Shown in pieces: positions 7,466 to 14,647 of a stretch of 22,705 nt of DNA. Both the position numbers and the translations under genes were made by a program. A model generated the notes under the pieces. It saw only the letters and a list, made by a program, of their open reading frames with translations. It was not told the DNA's origin and did no database searches. How positions within the stretch are numbered: the stretch's first letter is position 1; every line of letters starts with the position of its first letter. The DNA is from a virus, in the IMG/VR virus record IMGVR_UViG_3300047551_001661, positions 1 through 22,705 of that record; one strand, 5' to 3'.

Positions 7466-8425
7466 ATGCCTGAGAGATTTAGGCCGGATTATCCTTCAAA
7501 CAGATTTAGAGTAGACCCAATCTACACTAGAATGACTCTTCCAAGAGGAACCAATGATGGAAGAGGATCATTACCTAGTGTTCAAGATTTATTTGGTGAA
7601 TTATCAGTAACCAGTCAATTTAAAATAACTCTTTTTTTAGGAGACACGGTATCTTCAGCAAACTCTGATACTAATATCAATTCATGGTTGGTTAGTTGTG
7701 GTGTCTTAGGATCAAATCTCTTCAATGGAAATAATGCAAACTTAAATTCATTACGTTATGAGTTCATGTGTAATGAAACTTCTTTGCCAGGAACGACTTT
7801 AGGAGTAACAGAAGAGTTTGGATCTAAACAAGGTATAACAGAAAAATTTCCAAATAAAAGAGATTTTCCAGATATATCAATGACATTTTATGTTGATGCA
7901 GAATATGGCATCGTTCGTTTATTTGAAGAATGGATAAATTTTATTAATCCTATACACAATAGAACGGGAAGAATACGAAGTGGAAACCCGGCTGGAACTT
8001 TAAGTAGTATTAATGATGCTTGGGAAGTCTTAAGATTTAGATATCCAAACATGTATAAAAAACCCATTGCTATAACAAAATTTGAAAGGGATGTTTATGT
8101 TAATTCTGTGGGGGAAGTAGAAAGAACGCCATCCATGTTAACTTATTATTTTATCAATGCATTTCCAACACAATTAACTGCTCTTCCTGTTACCTATGAA
8201 GGAAGTACCATTACAAAAACAACCGTTAATTTTACATATGAAAGATATGTAATTCTGAATCATCAAGGAACTGGTTCTATCTCGGACGACTCTTTTGCAG
8301 AACAATTCAATAATAATTCTCAAATTCCATTGTTATCCACTCCTAGTATAAGTTTTGGATCTTCAGCACAAACGCAATTCCCACCGTACTTTAACGGAAC
8401 AAATCCATCTCTAAGAATACAATAA
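7466..8425 (+). CDS. gp54: gp54-like baseplate tail-tube initiator
   Basis: This 319-residue protein has the size of T4 gp54 (about 320), which sits on the hub under gp48 and starts tube polymerisation. Tube-fold features are a strand-rich middle with LRYEFMCNETSLPGTT, then FPDISMTFYVDAEYGIVRLFEEWINFI (T4 gp54 has a comparable ISFRMD...MQDWVNSV stretch), and a late LTYYFINAFPTQLTALPVTY ... VNFTYERYVI segment typical of gp19/gp54 proteins. The ATG at 7466 has no Shine-Dalgarno sequence; a Met at codon 23 is an alternative. It opens the long plus-strand operon. The last 50 residues (Ser/Gln/Pro-rich) look disordered. Confidence 0.85.
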   Translation: MPERFRPDYPSNRFRVDPIYTRMTLPRGTNDGRGSLPSVQDLFGELSVTSQFKITLFLGDTVSSANSDTNINSWLVSCGVLGSNLFNGNNANLNSLRYEFMCNETSLPGTTLGVTEEFGSKQGITEKFPNKRDFPDISMTFYVDAEYGIVRLFEEWINFINPIHNRTGRIRSGNPAGTLSSINDAWEVLRFRYPNMYKKPIAITKFERDVYVNSVGEVERTPSMLTYYFINAFPTQLTALPVTYEGSTITKTTVNFTYERYVILNHQGTGSISDDSFAEQFNNNSQIPLLSTPSISFGSSAQTQFPPYFNGTNPSLRIQ

Positions 8426-8428
8426 ATA
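8421..8428 (+). promoter_or_regulatory. Probable late promoter upstream of gp26
   Basis: AATAAATA overlaps the gp54 stop codon and lies 26 bases before the gp26 start. It fits the relaxed N-ATAAATA form that I recall for cyanophage late promoters. Because the site is AT-rich and contains the stop, chance is possible. Confidence 0.55.
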
Positions 8429-8453
8429 AATTTAACTGATTACATAATTATCA

Positions 8454-9182
8454 ATGCCATTACCTAAAATTGCTACGCCAACTTACGAACTTGAGTTGCC
8501 ATCTTCAGGAAAGAATATAAAGTACAGACCATTTCTTGTAAAAGAAGAGAAAGTTTTAATTTTAGCACTAGAAAGTCAAGATGTAAAACAAATTACTCTT
8601 GCAATCAAGTCCGTACTTAAAGATTGTATTTTAACCAAAGGAATTAAAGTAGAGGATCTTCCCTCCTTTGACATCGAATACATCTTCTTAAATATCAGAG
8701 CAAAATCAGTATCAGAATCTATTGAACTGATTGTAACTTGTTCTGATGATGGTGAAACTGAAGTTCCTGTAAAAATATTTGTAGATGAAATTCAGGTTCA
8801 AAAAGATCCAGATCATACGTCTGAAATTAAAGTTGATGATGAAATTGTGATTAAGATGAAGTATCCATCTTTAGATCAATTCATTAAAAACAATTTTGAT
8901 TTTTCTTCCAACGAATCTGTTTCTACTATTGATAAATCTTTTGATATTATTTCTTCTTGCATTGAATCTATTTTTACTGCAGAAGACTCTTGGGCTGCTG
9001 CAGATTGTACTAAGAAAGAACTCATTGAGTTTATTGAAAGTATGAATACGGAACAATTCAAGAAAATTGAAAAGTTCTTTGAAACTATGCCTAAACTTTC
9101 ACATACTTTTGAAGTTACAAATCCAAAAACAAAAGTCAAAAATAGCGTAACGCTGGAGGGTCTGACAAGTTTTTTCGGCTAA
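8454..9182 (+). CDS. gp26: gp26-like baseplate hub protein / tail assembly chaperone (G-like)
   Basis: This 242-residue protein matches the T4 baseplate gp26 family in size and pattern: an N-terminal LELPSSGKNIKYRPFLVKEEKVLILALES segment, helices around IKSVLKDCILTKG, and a beta stretch with IRAKSVSESIELIVTC (80s). It is acidic with no membrane segment. By position, before gp51 and the tape-measure genes, it corresponds to the first tail-assembly chaperone of other phages (lambda G, P2 E). Codons 239-241 (AGT TTT TTC) form a T TTT TTC slippery heptamer two codons before the stop, preceded by GGAGGG, so a fraction of ribosomes may shift -1 into gp51. No Shine-Dalgarno precedes its ATG. Confidence 0.88.
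   Translation: MPLPKIATPTYELELPSSGKNIKYRPFLVKEEKVLILALESQDVKQITLAIKSVLKDCILTKGIKVEDLPSFDIEYIFLNIRAKSVSESIELIVTCSDDGETEVPVKIFVDEIQVQKDPDHTSEIKVDDEIVIKMKYPSLDQFIKNNFDFSSNESVSTIDKSFDIISSCIESIFTAEDSWAAADCTKKELIEFIESMNTEQFKKIEKFFETMPKLSHTFEVTNPKTKVKNSVTLEGLTSFFG
9155..9176 (+). promoter_or_regulatory. Putative -1 programmed frameshift signal joining gp26 to gp51
   Basis: GGAGGG (9155-9160) lies nine bases before T TTT TTC (9170-9176), which is in the right phase (X XXY YYZ) with the gp26 codons. The -1 frame then reads CGG CTA AGT straight into the gp51 ATG with no stop, giving a 304-residue fusion. An upstream Shine-Dalgarno-like stimulator is the arrangement known from dnaX; no clear downstream hairpin is seen. 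Confidence 0.75.
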
Positions 9183-9184
9183 GT

Positions 9185-9367
9185 ATGGCTCACATGGAGT
9201 TGGAGTCATATTATCGAATTAACTTTGCTCTCATGCAGTTCCATAAATACTCTTTGACTGAGATTGAAAACATGATTCCCTGGGAGAGAGATATTTATCT
9301 TGCCCTATTGAAACAACATATTGAAGAAGAAAACGAAAAAGCTAGGGCAGCAAATCGTGGCAATTAA
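9185..9367 (+). CDS. gp51: gp51-like tail/baseplate hub assembly protein (T-like extension)
   Basis: This 60-residue protein starts three bases after the gp26 stop. Its YYRINFALMQFHKYSLTEIENMIPWERDIYLALL core resembles the short P2 gpE-type tail chaperone extension (pattern FHW...L..M...E...W...A) and the small protein annotated as gp51 in cyanophages. From memory T4 gp51 is much larger, so the symbol is positional. The last third is a charged helix (HIEEENEKARAA). The nearest GGAGGG is 24 bases upstream, too far for normal initiation, which favours coupling or the -1 frameshift from gp26. The end overlaps the likely GTG start of the tape-measure gene by 11 bases. Confidence 0.75.
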   Translation: MAHMELESYYRINFALMQFHKYSLTEIENMIPWERDIYLALLKQHIEEENEKARAANRGN

Positions 9368-11123
9368 ACCAGCAATCAATCCAGGAGTAGCAGTTGCCGA
9401 GAGACCGGCAACACTCTCTGGTGCGATGAATTTTATTTCTGGTGGCCAAACACTAGGTACATCTATTGTTGCGTCTGCTGCAAATAAAATTGTAGGATTT
9501 CAAAGAGGAGCTGCAGCTGTTGCTCCTAAAGCACCAGATCTTGGATCAATTATCAATACTTTGTCTACTAATATCTTATCAAATGTAGAAAATAAACTGC
9601 AAAGTGTAAATCAAAATATACAACAAGTAATCCAAAATAAATTCATATCTCAACTGGGAGAATATAGAAATAAAATTCAAGAGTTATCTTCAAATCCTCC
9701 AAATAAAATTCTCCAAAATTTCTTCTCTTTATACAAAGAAGCGATAGGATATATTCAATTTTTAGGTAATCGAAAAAATATTAAACGTCTTGGGGATAAT
9801 TTACAAGCTTTACAAAACGTTTTTTCGGAAACTTTTAAAATTGCTGCATTAGTCAGAACAACTATTATAAAAATAGTAAATCAATTATCTAATTTACCTA
9901 CTGCCTCTAGTGGTCCTGGTGGACTTAATATGGATATTAATGTTCCAGGAGGCCCATTGAGAAGAGGTTTGCCTGGAGGTAAGGTTGGAAATATGTTAAA
10001 AATGGCAGGTATGGGAGCTGCTGTTGCTGGCGCTGGTGCTTTAGGTAGTAAAGTAGTAAGTGGAATGATGGATGTTGGGGGAGATGTTCAACCAGATACC
10101 ACGGGAGTTTCTTCCTCCATACCTACTCCACTTTTGGATAGATTTATGGAGGTTTTGAATCGTTTTGATAATGCATTGAAAAACTTCCAAGCACCACAAA
10201 AAGCCCCATCTGCACCATCTGCTCCTACTGGTGGTGCAAAGCAACCAGAAGACAAAAAAAATCCTGGTGGCCCTGGTGGTGGAGTTAATGCTGGTGATAT
10301 AAAAGCAGACACTGCAGAAGAAAAGGCATTTATAGCCACAGTAAGAGAAGCTGAAGGTACTGCAGGCCCTCAGGGATATAATACCTTTTTTGGTGGTTCT
10401 CAGTATGGTGGAGATTTATCTGGAAAAACGGTAACCGAAGTAAAACAACTACAAGAAAAATTTAAGGCAGAAGGAAAAGGTAGATTCTATGATAGAGGCG
10501 CGGGGAAATGGAGAGACTCTGCAGCAGTTGGTGCTGGTCAATTCTTATATCCTGAACAAATAGTTCGTGAAATGGGAATGGACCCCGATAAAGTTAAATT
10601 TACTCCAGAATTACAAAATCAAATGATTTTGTATCTTGCCAAGAAAAAGAGAGGTGTTGATGTAAGTAAAGAATTAACTGCTACTGATTTCAAAATACTG
10701 CAGAAAGAATGGTCAGGTTTGGGATCATACTATGGACAAGGTGGAGATTTGGGTAGAACAGGAAAAATTTACGCAGAAAATCTTAAAGAAGCTAGAAGTC
10801 AAGTAAAAGCAACTGGTGGTCCTGGAGAAGACGCTGCAAAAATAGAAGCACAAATAAGAGCCTCAACAGATAAATCACAAACAATGAAAGGTATTGCAGG
10901 AGAAGTTGCTCAACCAGCAATACCTTCAGACCAACAATCAAATGTAAGTATTGTTCCACTAGTGATGGGAAGTCCACAAACAAATTCAACTCGATCGGGA
11001 ACTCAAATGGCTGCATCTGCTATGATGAGTGGTGGAGTCACGGCTCCATTTTTAAGTTCTTCTAATGAAGATAACTTCTTTACGATATTATCTAAAGTTG
11101 TGTATAACATTGTAGACGGATAA
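9357..11123 (+). CDS. Tape-measure-like tail protein with lambda-endolysin-type lytic domain
   Basis: This protein is about 588 residues from GTG 9357 (AGGG nine bases upstream); an in-frame TTG at 9321 would overlap gp51 more deeply. Its place right after the tail chaperones, its helical Gln/Asn-rich first 180 residues, and a Gly/Ala hydrophobic segment (MLKMAGMGAAVAGAGALG, about 213-230) fit a tape measure; T4 gp29 is 590. After a Pro-rich linker, residues 318-483 resemble lambda R lytic transglycosylase (GH104-like): AFIATVREAEGT with the candidate catalytic Glu at 333, GYNTFFGG, a VGAGQF segment, FTPELQNQMIL and W-SGLGSYYGQ. It probably opens peptidoglycan during infection. The stop overlaps the next ATG (TAATG). 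Structural role inferred; lytic domain fairly clear. Confidence 0.8.
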   Translation: MAIKPAINPGVAVAERPATLSGAMNFISGGQTLGTSIVASAANKIVGFQRGAAAVAPKAPDLGSIINTLSTNILSNVENKLQSVNQNIQQVIQNKFISQLGEYRNKIQELSSNPPNKILQNFFSLYKEAIGYIQFLGNRKNIKRLGDNLQALQNVFSETFKIAALVRTTIIKIVNQLSNLPTASSGPGGLNMDINVPGGPLRRGLPGGKVGNMLKMAGMGAAVAGAGALGSKVVSGMMDVGGDVQPDTTGVSSSIPTPLLDRFMEVLNRFDNALKNFQAPQKAPSAPSAPTGGAKQPEDKKNPGGPGGGVNAGDIKADTAEEKAFIATVREAEGTAGPQGYNTFFGGSQYGGDLSGKTVTEVKQLQEKFKAEGKGRFYDRGAGKWRDSAAVGAGQFLYPEQIVREMGMDPDKVKFTPELQNQMILYLAKKKRGVDVSKELTATDFKILQKEWSGLGSYYGQGGDLGRTGKIYAENLKEARSQVKATGGPGEDAAKIEAQIRASTDKSQTMKGIAGEVAQPAIPSDQQSNVSIVPLVMGSPQTNSTRSGTQMAASAMMSGGVTAPFLSSSNEDNFFTILSKVVYNIVDG

Positions 11124-13138
11124 TGGCTATTAGTTCTCCTCTTCTTGGCGCATTTAACAACATAGTAAACATAAACAGATCTAAGTCGGCTATGAATTCG
11201 ACTAGATCATCGTTTAATAATTTCCTTAATTTTATGGAAATTGAAACGAAAAGATTAGAGGCTATAAAGTTACCAGAAGAAAGAAAGATAAAAAATCTTC
11301 AAACTTTAAACATTGCTTCTACATTTGGAAGACCTGGAAGTTTATTGAGTTCTTTGTTTAGTGGTGCTCTAGATGTTGGTGGATTCCTTGGAAGTATGTT
11401 TGGTGGTGGAAAAGGAAAATCACCGAAGGCAGGAAAACCTATACCAAAAGCTAAGGGTATTAGATTGGGTGGATTTAAAGCAATAGGTATTGCAAACGCT
11501 GTCTTTGCTGGATTGGACTTTGCAACAGGACTCGCTGAAGGAGAGTCTGTAGGTAAAGCTGCTTCTGGTGCTGGTGGTGCTCTTGCTGGATCTCTGTTAG
11601 GTGGTGCAATAGGTCAAGCATTAATTCCTGTTCCTGGATTAGGATTTGTCATTGGAAGTATGGCCGGTAACTTTTTAGGAGGTTATTTAGCCGATAGAGG
11701 ATATGAAGCTGCAACTGGGGAAGGTCAGTCGGTTAAAGAAAAAACTAGAGAACGATTAAGAGCTCAAGAGAAAAAACAAAGAGAAGAAGCTGCCGCTGGC
11801 GGGGTTACATTTGCAGATGTTACAAGTAGATTTGATCAAGTTGTAAGTAACTTTGAAAAATTTGCTTACTCTGGATTTGCGAACATAATGAATGCCGCGG
11901 CCGCTGCTACAGGTCAGGAAGAAAATCTTGAATGGGGTGCAGAATATCCTGATGATCAACAAGGAACTGGAGATGTAACTGGACAATATGAAGATGTAAT
12001 GGCGGAGGGAGGAAAACTTCCAAGTTCTGCAATTAAAACCAGTGGATTTGGAAAGCGTTGGGGTAGAGACCATAATGGAAATGATTATGCTGGTCCGGGA
12101 GTAGATTATCAACCAGTAAGTATAATTCAGCCAGGAAAAGTTGCGGTTGCTGGACCATTAGGAAGTGCAGGAAATGCGGTAGTAATTGATCACCCTGATG
12201 GTACAACTACAAAATATTTCCACTTAATGGATAATTCAATTAGAGTTAAAGTGGGTCAACAAATAAAACCAGGGCAAGTTATCGGTAATGTTGGAAGTAC
12301 GGGAAGATCTACAGGACCACATCTACACTTTGAAGTTTGGAGAAATGGTAGACCTCAAGATCCAACCGCAGATGCAGATAGATATTTTAGATTTGGTGGT
12401 AATGTAAAGGTTAAACCAAAACAAGGAGGATCTTCAAATGCTCCAACAGCAGTATTGATGGCAGGAACCAATGATGCAGATGCAAATACTGCGGCCGCGA
12501 ATGTTAAAAAATCAATCGAAGAACTTAAGGCAAAAGGATACCGAGTAGTTGTAGTCCCACCTTCTCAACAATCTGGAAGTAAGTACAAAGGAATCGGAGA
12601 GGCTATAGAAAAAGCTGCAGTATCTTCTGGTGCTGAGGTAAGAAATAAAACATATAAAGGTGCTGGAGATGCTTATCCATTTGCTCATTTAGATTCAAAA
12701 TCAGTTAAAGATTTAAAAACTGAATTCCCAAATGCAAAATTTATCGGTGATAGTAACGCAGAACCCTTTGCGGGTTCTATGAATTATAGAGGGAAACCTT
12801 CTGCAACAATTCTTGATGCAGTGAGAACTCTTCCTAGTGTTAAAGGACAAGGTGGTCCAGAAGAAGATGCATCAATTCTAGAAGCTATAGTTCGTTCTGG
12901 TACAACAATTCCTATCATTCCACAACAAGTTTCACAATATCCTTCATATGATATGGGAACAAACAAGATGGTTCTAATTCCCATAATTCAGGGTCAAGGA
13001 ACTCAGCAAAGACCTATGATGATTTCTGGGGGTGGAGGTGGTGGCCAACAAATGATGATTCCTGCAGGACCCTCTAAAGGTGCAATGTTAAATAATGTAG
13101 TTAAAACTCTTTTACTAACTAATTTATCCGGTAGTTAA
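11123..13138 (+). CDS. Second tape-measure-like structural protein with M23 peptidase and SGNH-like regions
   Basis: This 671-residue protein is translationally coupled to the previous gene. Residues 70-190 are Gly/Ala-rich and hydrophobic (GGALAGSLLGGAIGQALIP, GFVIGSMAGNFLGGYLA), as in tape-measure membrane segments. Residues 300-415 form an M23 (lysostaphin/LytM-type) metalloendopeptidase: His317-xxx-Asp321, His367 in KYFHLMD and HLHFE with His400/His402, so all zinc and catalytic residues are present. Residues 441-570 contain GTND (448-451), AHLD (521-524) and GDS (542-544), the three SGNH-hydrolase blocks in a rotated order. A Gly-rich tail follows; the final stretch resembles the end of the upstream protein. 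With its neighbour it likely spans the tail lumen and cuts cell-wall peptides. Confidence 0.82.
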   Translation: MAISSPLLGAFNNIVNINRSKSAMNSTRSSFNNFLNFMEIETKRLEAIKLPEERKIKNLQTLNIASTFGRPGSLLSSLFSGALDVGGFLGSMFGGGKGKSPKAGKPIPKAKGIRLGGFKAIGIANAVFAGLDFATGLAEGESVGKAASGAGGALAGSLLGGAIGQALIPVPGLGFVIGSMAGNFLGGYLADRGYEAATGEGQSVKEKTRERLRAQEKKQREEAAAGGVTFADVTSRFDQVVSNFEKFAYSGFANIMNAAAAATGQEENLEWGAEYPDDQQGTGDVTGQYEDVMAEGGKLPSSAIKTSGFGKRWGRDHNGNDYAGPGVDYQPVSIIQPGKVAVAGPLGSAGNAVVIDHPDGTTTKYFHLMDNSIRVKVGQQIKPGQVIGNVGSTGRSTGPHLHFEVWRNGRPQDPTADADRYFRFGGNVKVKPKQGGSSNAPTAVLMAGTNDADANTAAANVKKSIEELKAKGYRVVVVPPSQQSGSKYKGIGEAIEKAAVSSGAEVRNKTYKGAGDAYPFAHLDSKSVKDLKTEFPNAKFIGDSNAEPFAGSMNYRGKPSATILDAVRTLPSVKGQGGPEEDASILEAIVRSGTTIPIIPQQVSQYPSYDMGTNKMVLIPIIQGQGTQQRPMMISGGGGGGQQMMIPAGPSKGAMLNNVVKTLLLTNLSGS

Positions 13139-13139
13139 T

Positions 13140-14438
13140 ATGTCAACTCCTTCGATTACATATCTAAAATATAGATCCGTTGAAATAAGATCTTTAGATG
13201 GATCTAGAAGGATTGACTTGACTAATTCAATAGTATTTGCAGATTACTTTGAAGATATTTTATCTCCATGTGTCACCATGACTTTGCAAATAGTTTCTCA
13301 GTATTCTATTTTTAATGGTCTGCCTATTCGTGGGGGAGAAGTAGTAACGTTTGATGCAGAAACATATAGTGGTGATTTTATCTTAAACAATGAATTTTCT
13401 TTATACGTATACAAAGTAAGTGGAATAATTGCAGATGCGAATAAAGAAACTTTTACATTACATCTGGTTTCCAGAGAAGGATTGACAAACGAAACATCAA
13501 GAGTTCAGAAAAAATATCCATCAAGACCGATCAATGAACATGTTACTGCAATTCTTAGAGATGTTTTGAGGACAAGTAAATACAGAGAACAAAATATAGA
13601 AAGAACATCAAATTCTTTCTCATTTATAGGCACCCTTAAAAAACCATTTACTGTATTGACTTGGTTGGGCCCAAAAGGAGTTCCCTCTACTGGAAGTTCT
13701 GGAAGAAATGGAAATAGAGGTAGAGGCGTTAGTGGATTTTTATTCTATGAAACTAAAGACGGATTTAATTTTAGAAGTATTGATAGTCTAGTTGCATCAA
13801 CAAGAAGTCAAGTGGGAAGCACTCAAAGAGAAAATATACCAAGATACACTTACAGTCAGGCCACTACAGAAAGTTCCGGTAGTGATTTTAATATTTTAAA
13901 TTATTCTTTTGAGAAGAATATAGATTTGATGAAATCTTTAAGGGTTGGAATGTATTCCAATGTAACATATTTTTATGACATTTATAGAAATAGAATTGAT
14001 GGCATTACATATAAACTTAATGAAGAAATACAATCAAAATTGGGTGGAGAAGGCAGATTAAATTACCCACAAGAATTTGGTAACAGACCCTCAAGAATTT
14101 TAGTCAGAACCAGTGATGCTGGAGTTGTTGATAGTAGTGGAACTACAACAGAATCTGGAAGAGATCCAGTGGACATGGCAAAATCGTTCGCAAGATATAA
14201 TTTACTGTTCACGCAGTCACTAAATATGGTAGTACCATTAAATGTCAATCTAAGAGCTGGTAGTATCATATATGCACAATTTCAAAAAGTTGATGCATCA
14301 AAATCAGGTGAAGTAGATGAAGAACAAAGTGGAAATTATCTCATAAAAGAGTTAAGACACCATTTTGAAGGTGGACAAATGGTTACTTCTCTAAAATTAG
14401 TTAGAGATTCTTACGGATTATACGGTGCTAACCAATGA
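13140..14438 (+). CDS. gp27: gp27-like baseplate hub protein
   Basis: This 432-residue protein (T4 gp27 is 391) forms the trimeric hub ring that joins the tail tube to the gp5 spike complex. The N-terminal tube-like domain shows SVEIRSLDGSRRIDLTNSI, FEDILSPCVTMTLQIV and a LYVYKVSG-ETFTLHLVSRE hairpin, followed by a helical SRPINEHVTAILRDVLRTSKY segment, the usual order in gp27/gpD/VgrG hub proteins. A Gly/Arg/Ser-rich loop (about 180-198, SSGRNGNRGRG) is an insertion. The second half continues with GFLFYETKDGFNFRSIDSLV, a hub hallmark, and ends in a strand-rich LIKELRHHFEGGQMVTSLKLVRD. One base separates it from the gene upstream; its stop overlaps the CP12-like ATG (ATGA). Confidence 0.9.
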   Translation: MSTPSITYLKYRSVEIRSLDGSRRIDLTNSIVFADYFEDILSPCVTMTLQIVSQYSIFNGLPIRGGEVVTFDAETYSGDFILNNEFSLYVYKVSGIIADANKETFTLHLVSREGLTNETSRVQKKYPSRPINEHVTAILRDVLRTSKYREQNIERTSNSFSFIGTLKKPFTVLTWLGPKGVPSTGSSGRNGNRGRGVSGFLFYETKDGFNFRSIDSLVASTRSQVGSTQRENIPRYTYSQATTESSGSDFNILNYSFEKNIDLMKSLRVGMYSNVTYFYDIYRNRIDGITYKLNEEIQSKLGGEGRLNYPQEFGNRPSRILVRTSDAGVVDSSGTTTESGRDPVDMAKSFARYNLLFTQSLNMVVPLNVNLRAGSIIYAQFQKVDASKSGEVDEEQSGNYLIKELRHHFEGGQMVTSLKLVRDSYGLYGANQ

Positions 14439-14647
14439 AAAACATCGACGAACACATTGCAAAGGATAGGGAAATCCTAGATAACCCAGTTACTTCTCCA
14501 CAAGCGAGAAGACATACTCAAGAAGAATTAGAAGCTTTAGAAGCTTATAAAGTCAATCATCCAGAAGATGATCGTGATCCAACACCATTGGAACTTTATT
14601 GTGATACACATCCTGATGCAGCTGAATGTAAAATTTACGAAGACTGA
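14435..14647 (+). CDS. cp12: CP12-like protein
   Basis: This 70-residue protein ends in LELYCDTHPDAAECKIYED, almost the cyanobacterial CP12 C-terminus (LEQYCEENPEAAECRIYDD in my memory of Synechococcus). Cys56 and Cys65 keep the C-x8-C spacing of the redox pair that binds GAPDH. QEELEALEAY at about 29-38 may correspond to the AWD-VEEL core that binds phosphoribulokinase, but the AWD part is not conserved and the N-terminal cysteine pair is missing. CP12 locks Calvin-cycle GAPDH and PRK in an inactive complex; cyanophage versions are thought to divert carbon to the pentose phosphate pathway. It overlaps gp27 by four bases and the gp5-like gene by one (TGATG), so it would be made with late structural proteins. 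Confidence 0.82.
   Translation: MKNIDEHIAKDREILDNPVTSPQARRHTQEELEALEAYKVNHPEDDRDPTPLELYCDTHPDAAECKIYED

Noticed and set aside
9242-9249. CATAAATA late-promoter-like box inside gp51
   Set aside because: It lies in coding sequence 108 bases before the tape-measure start, in AT-rich DNA where such boxes occur by chance.
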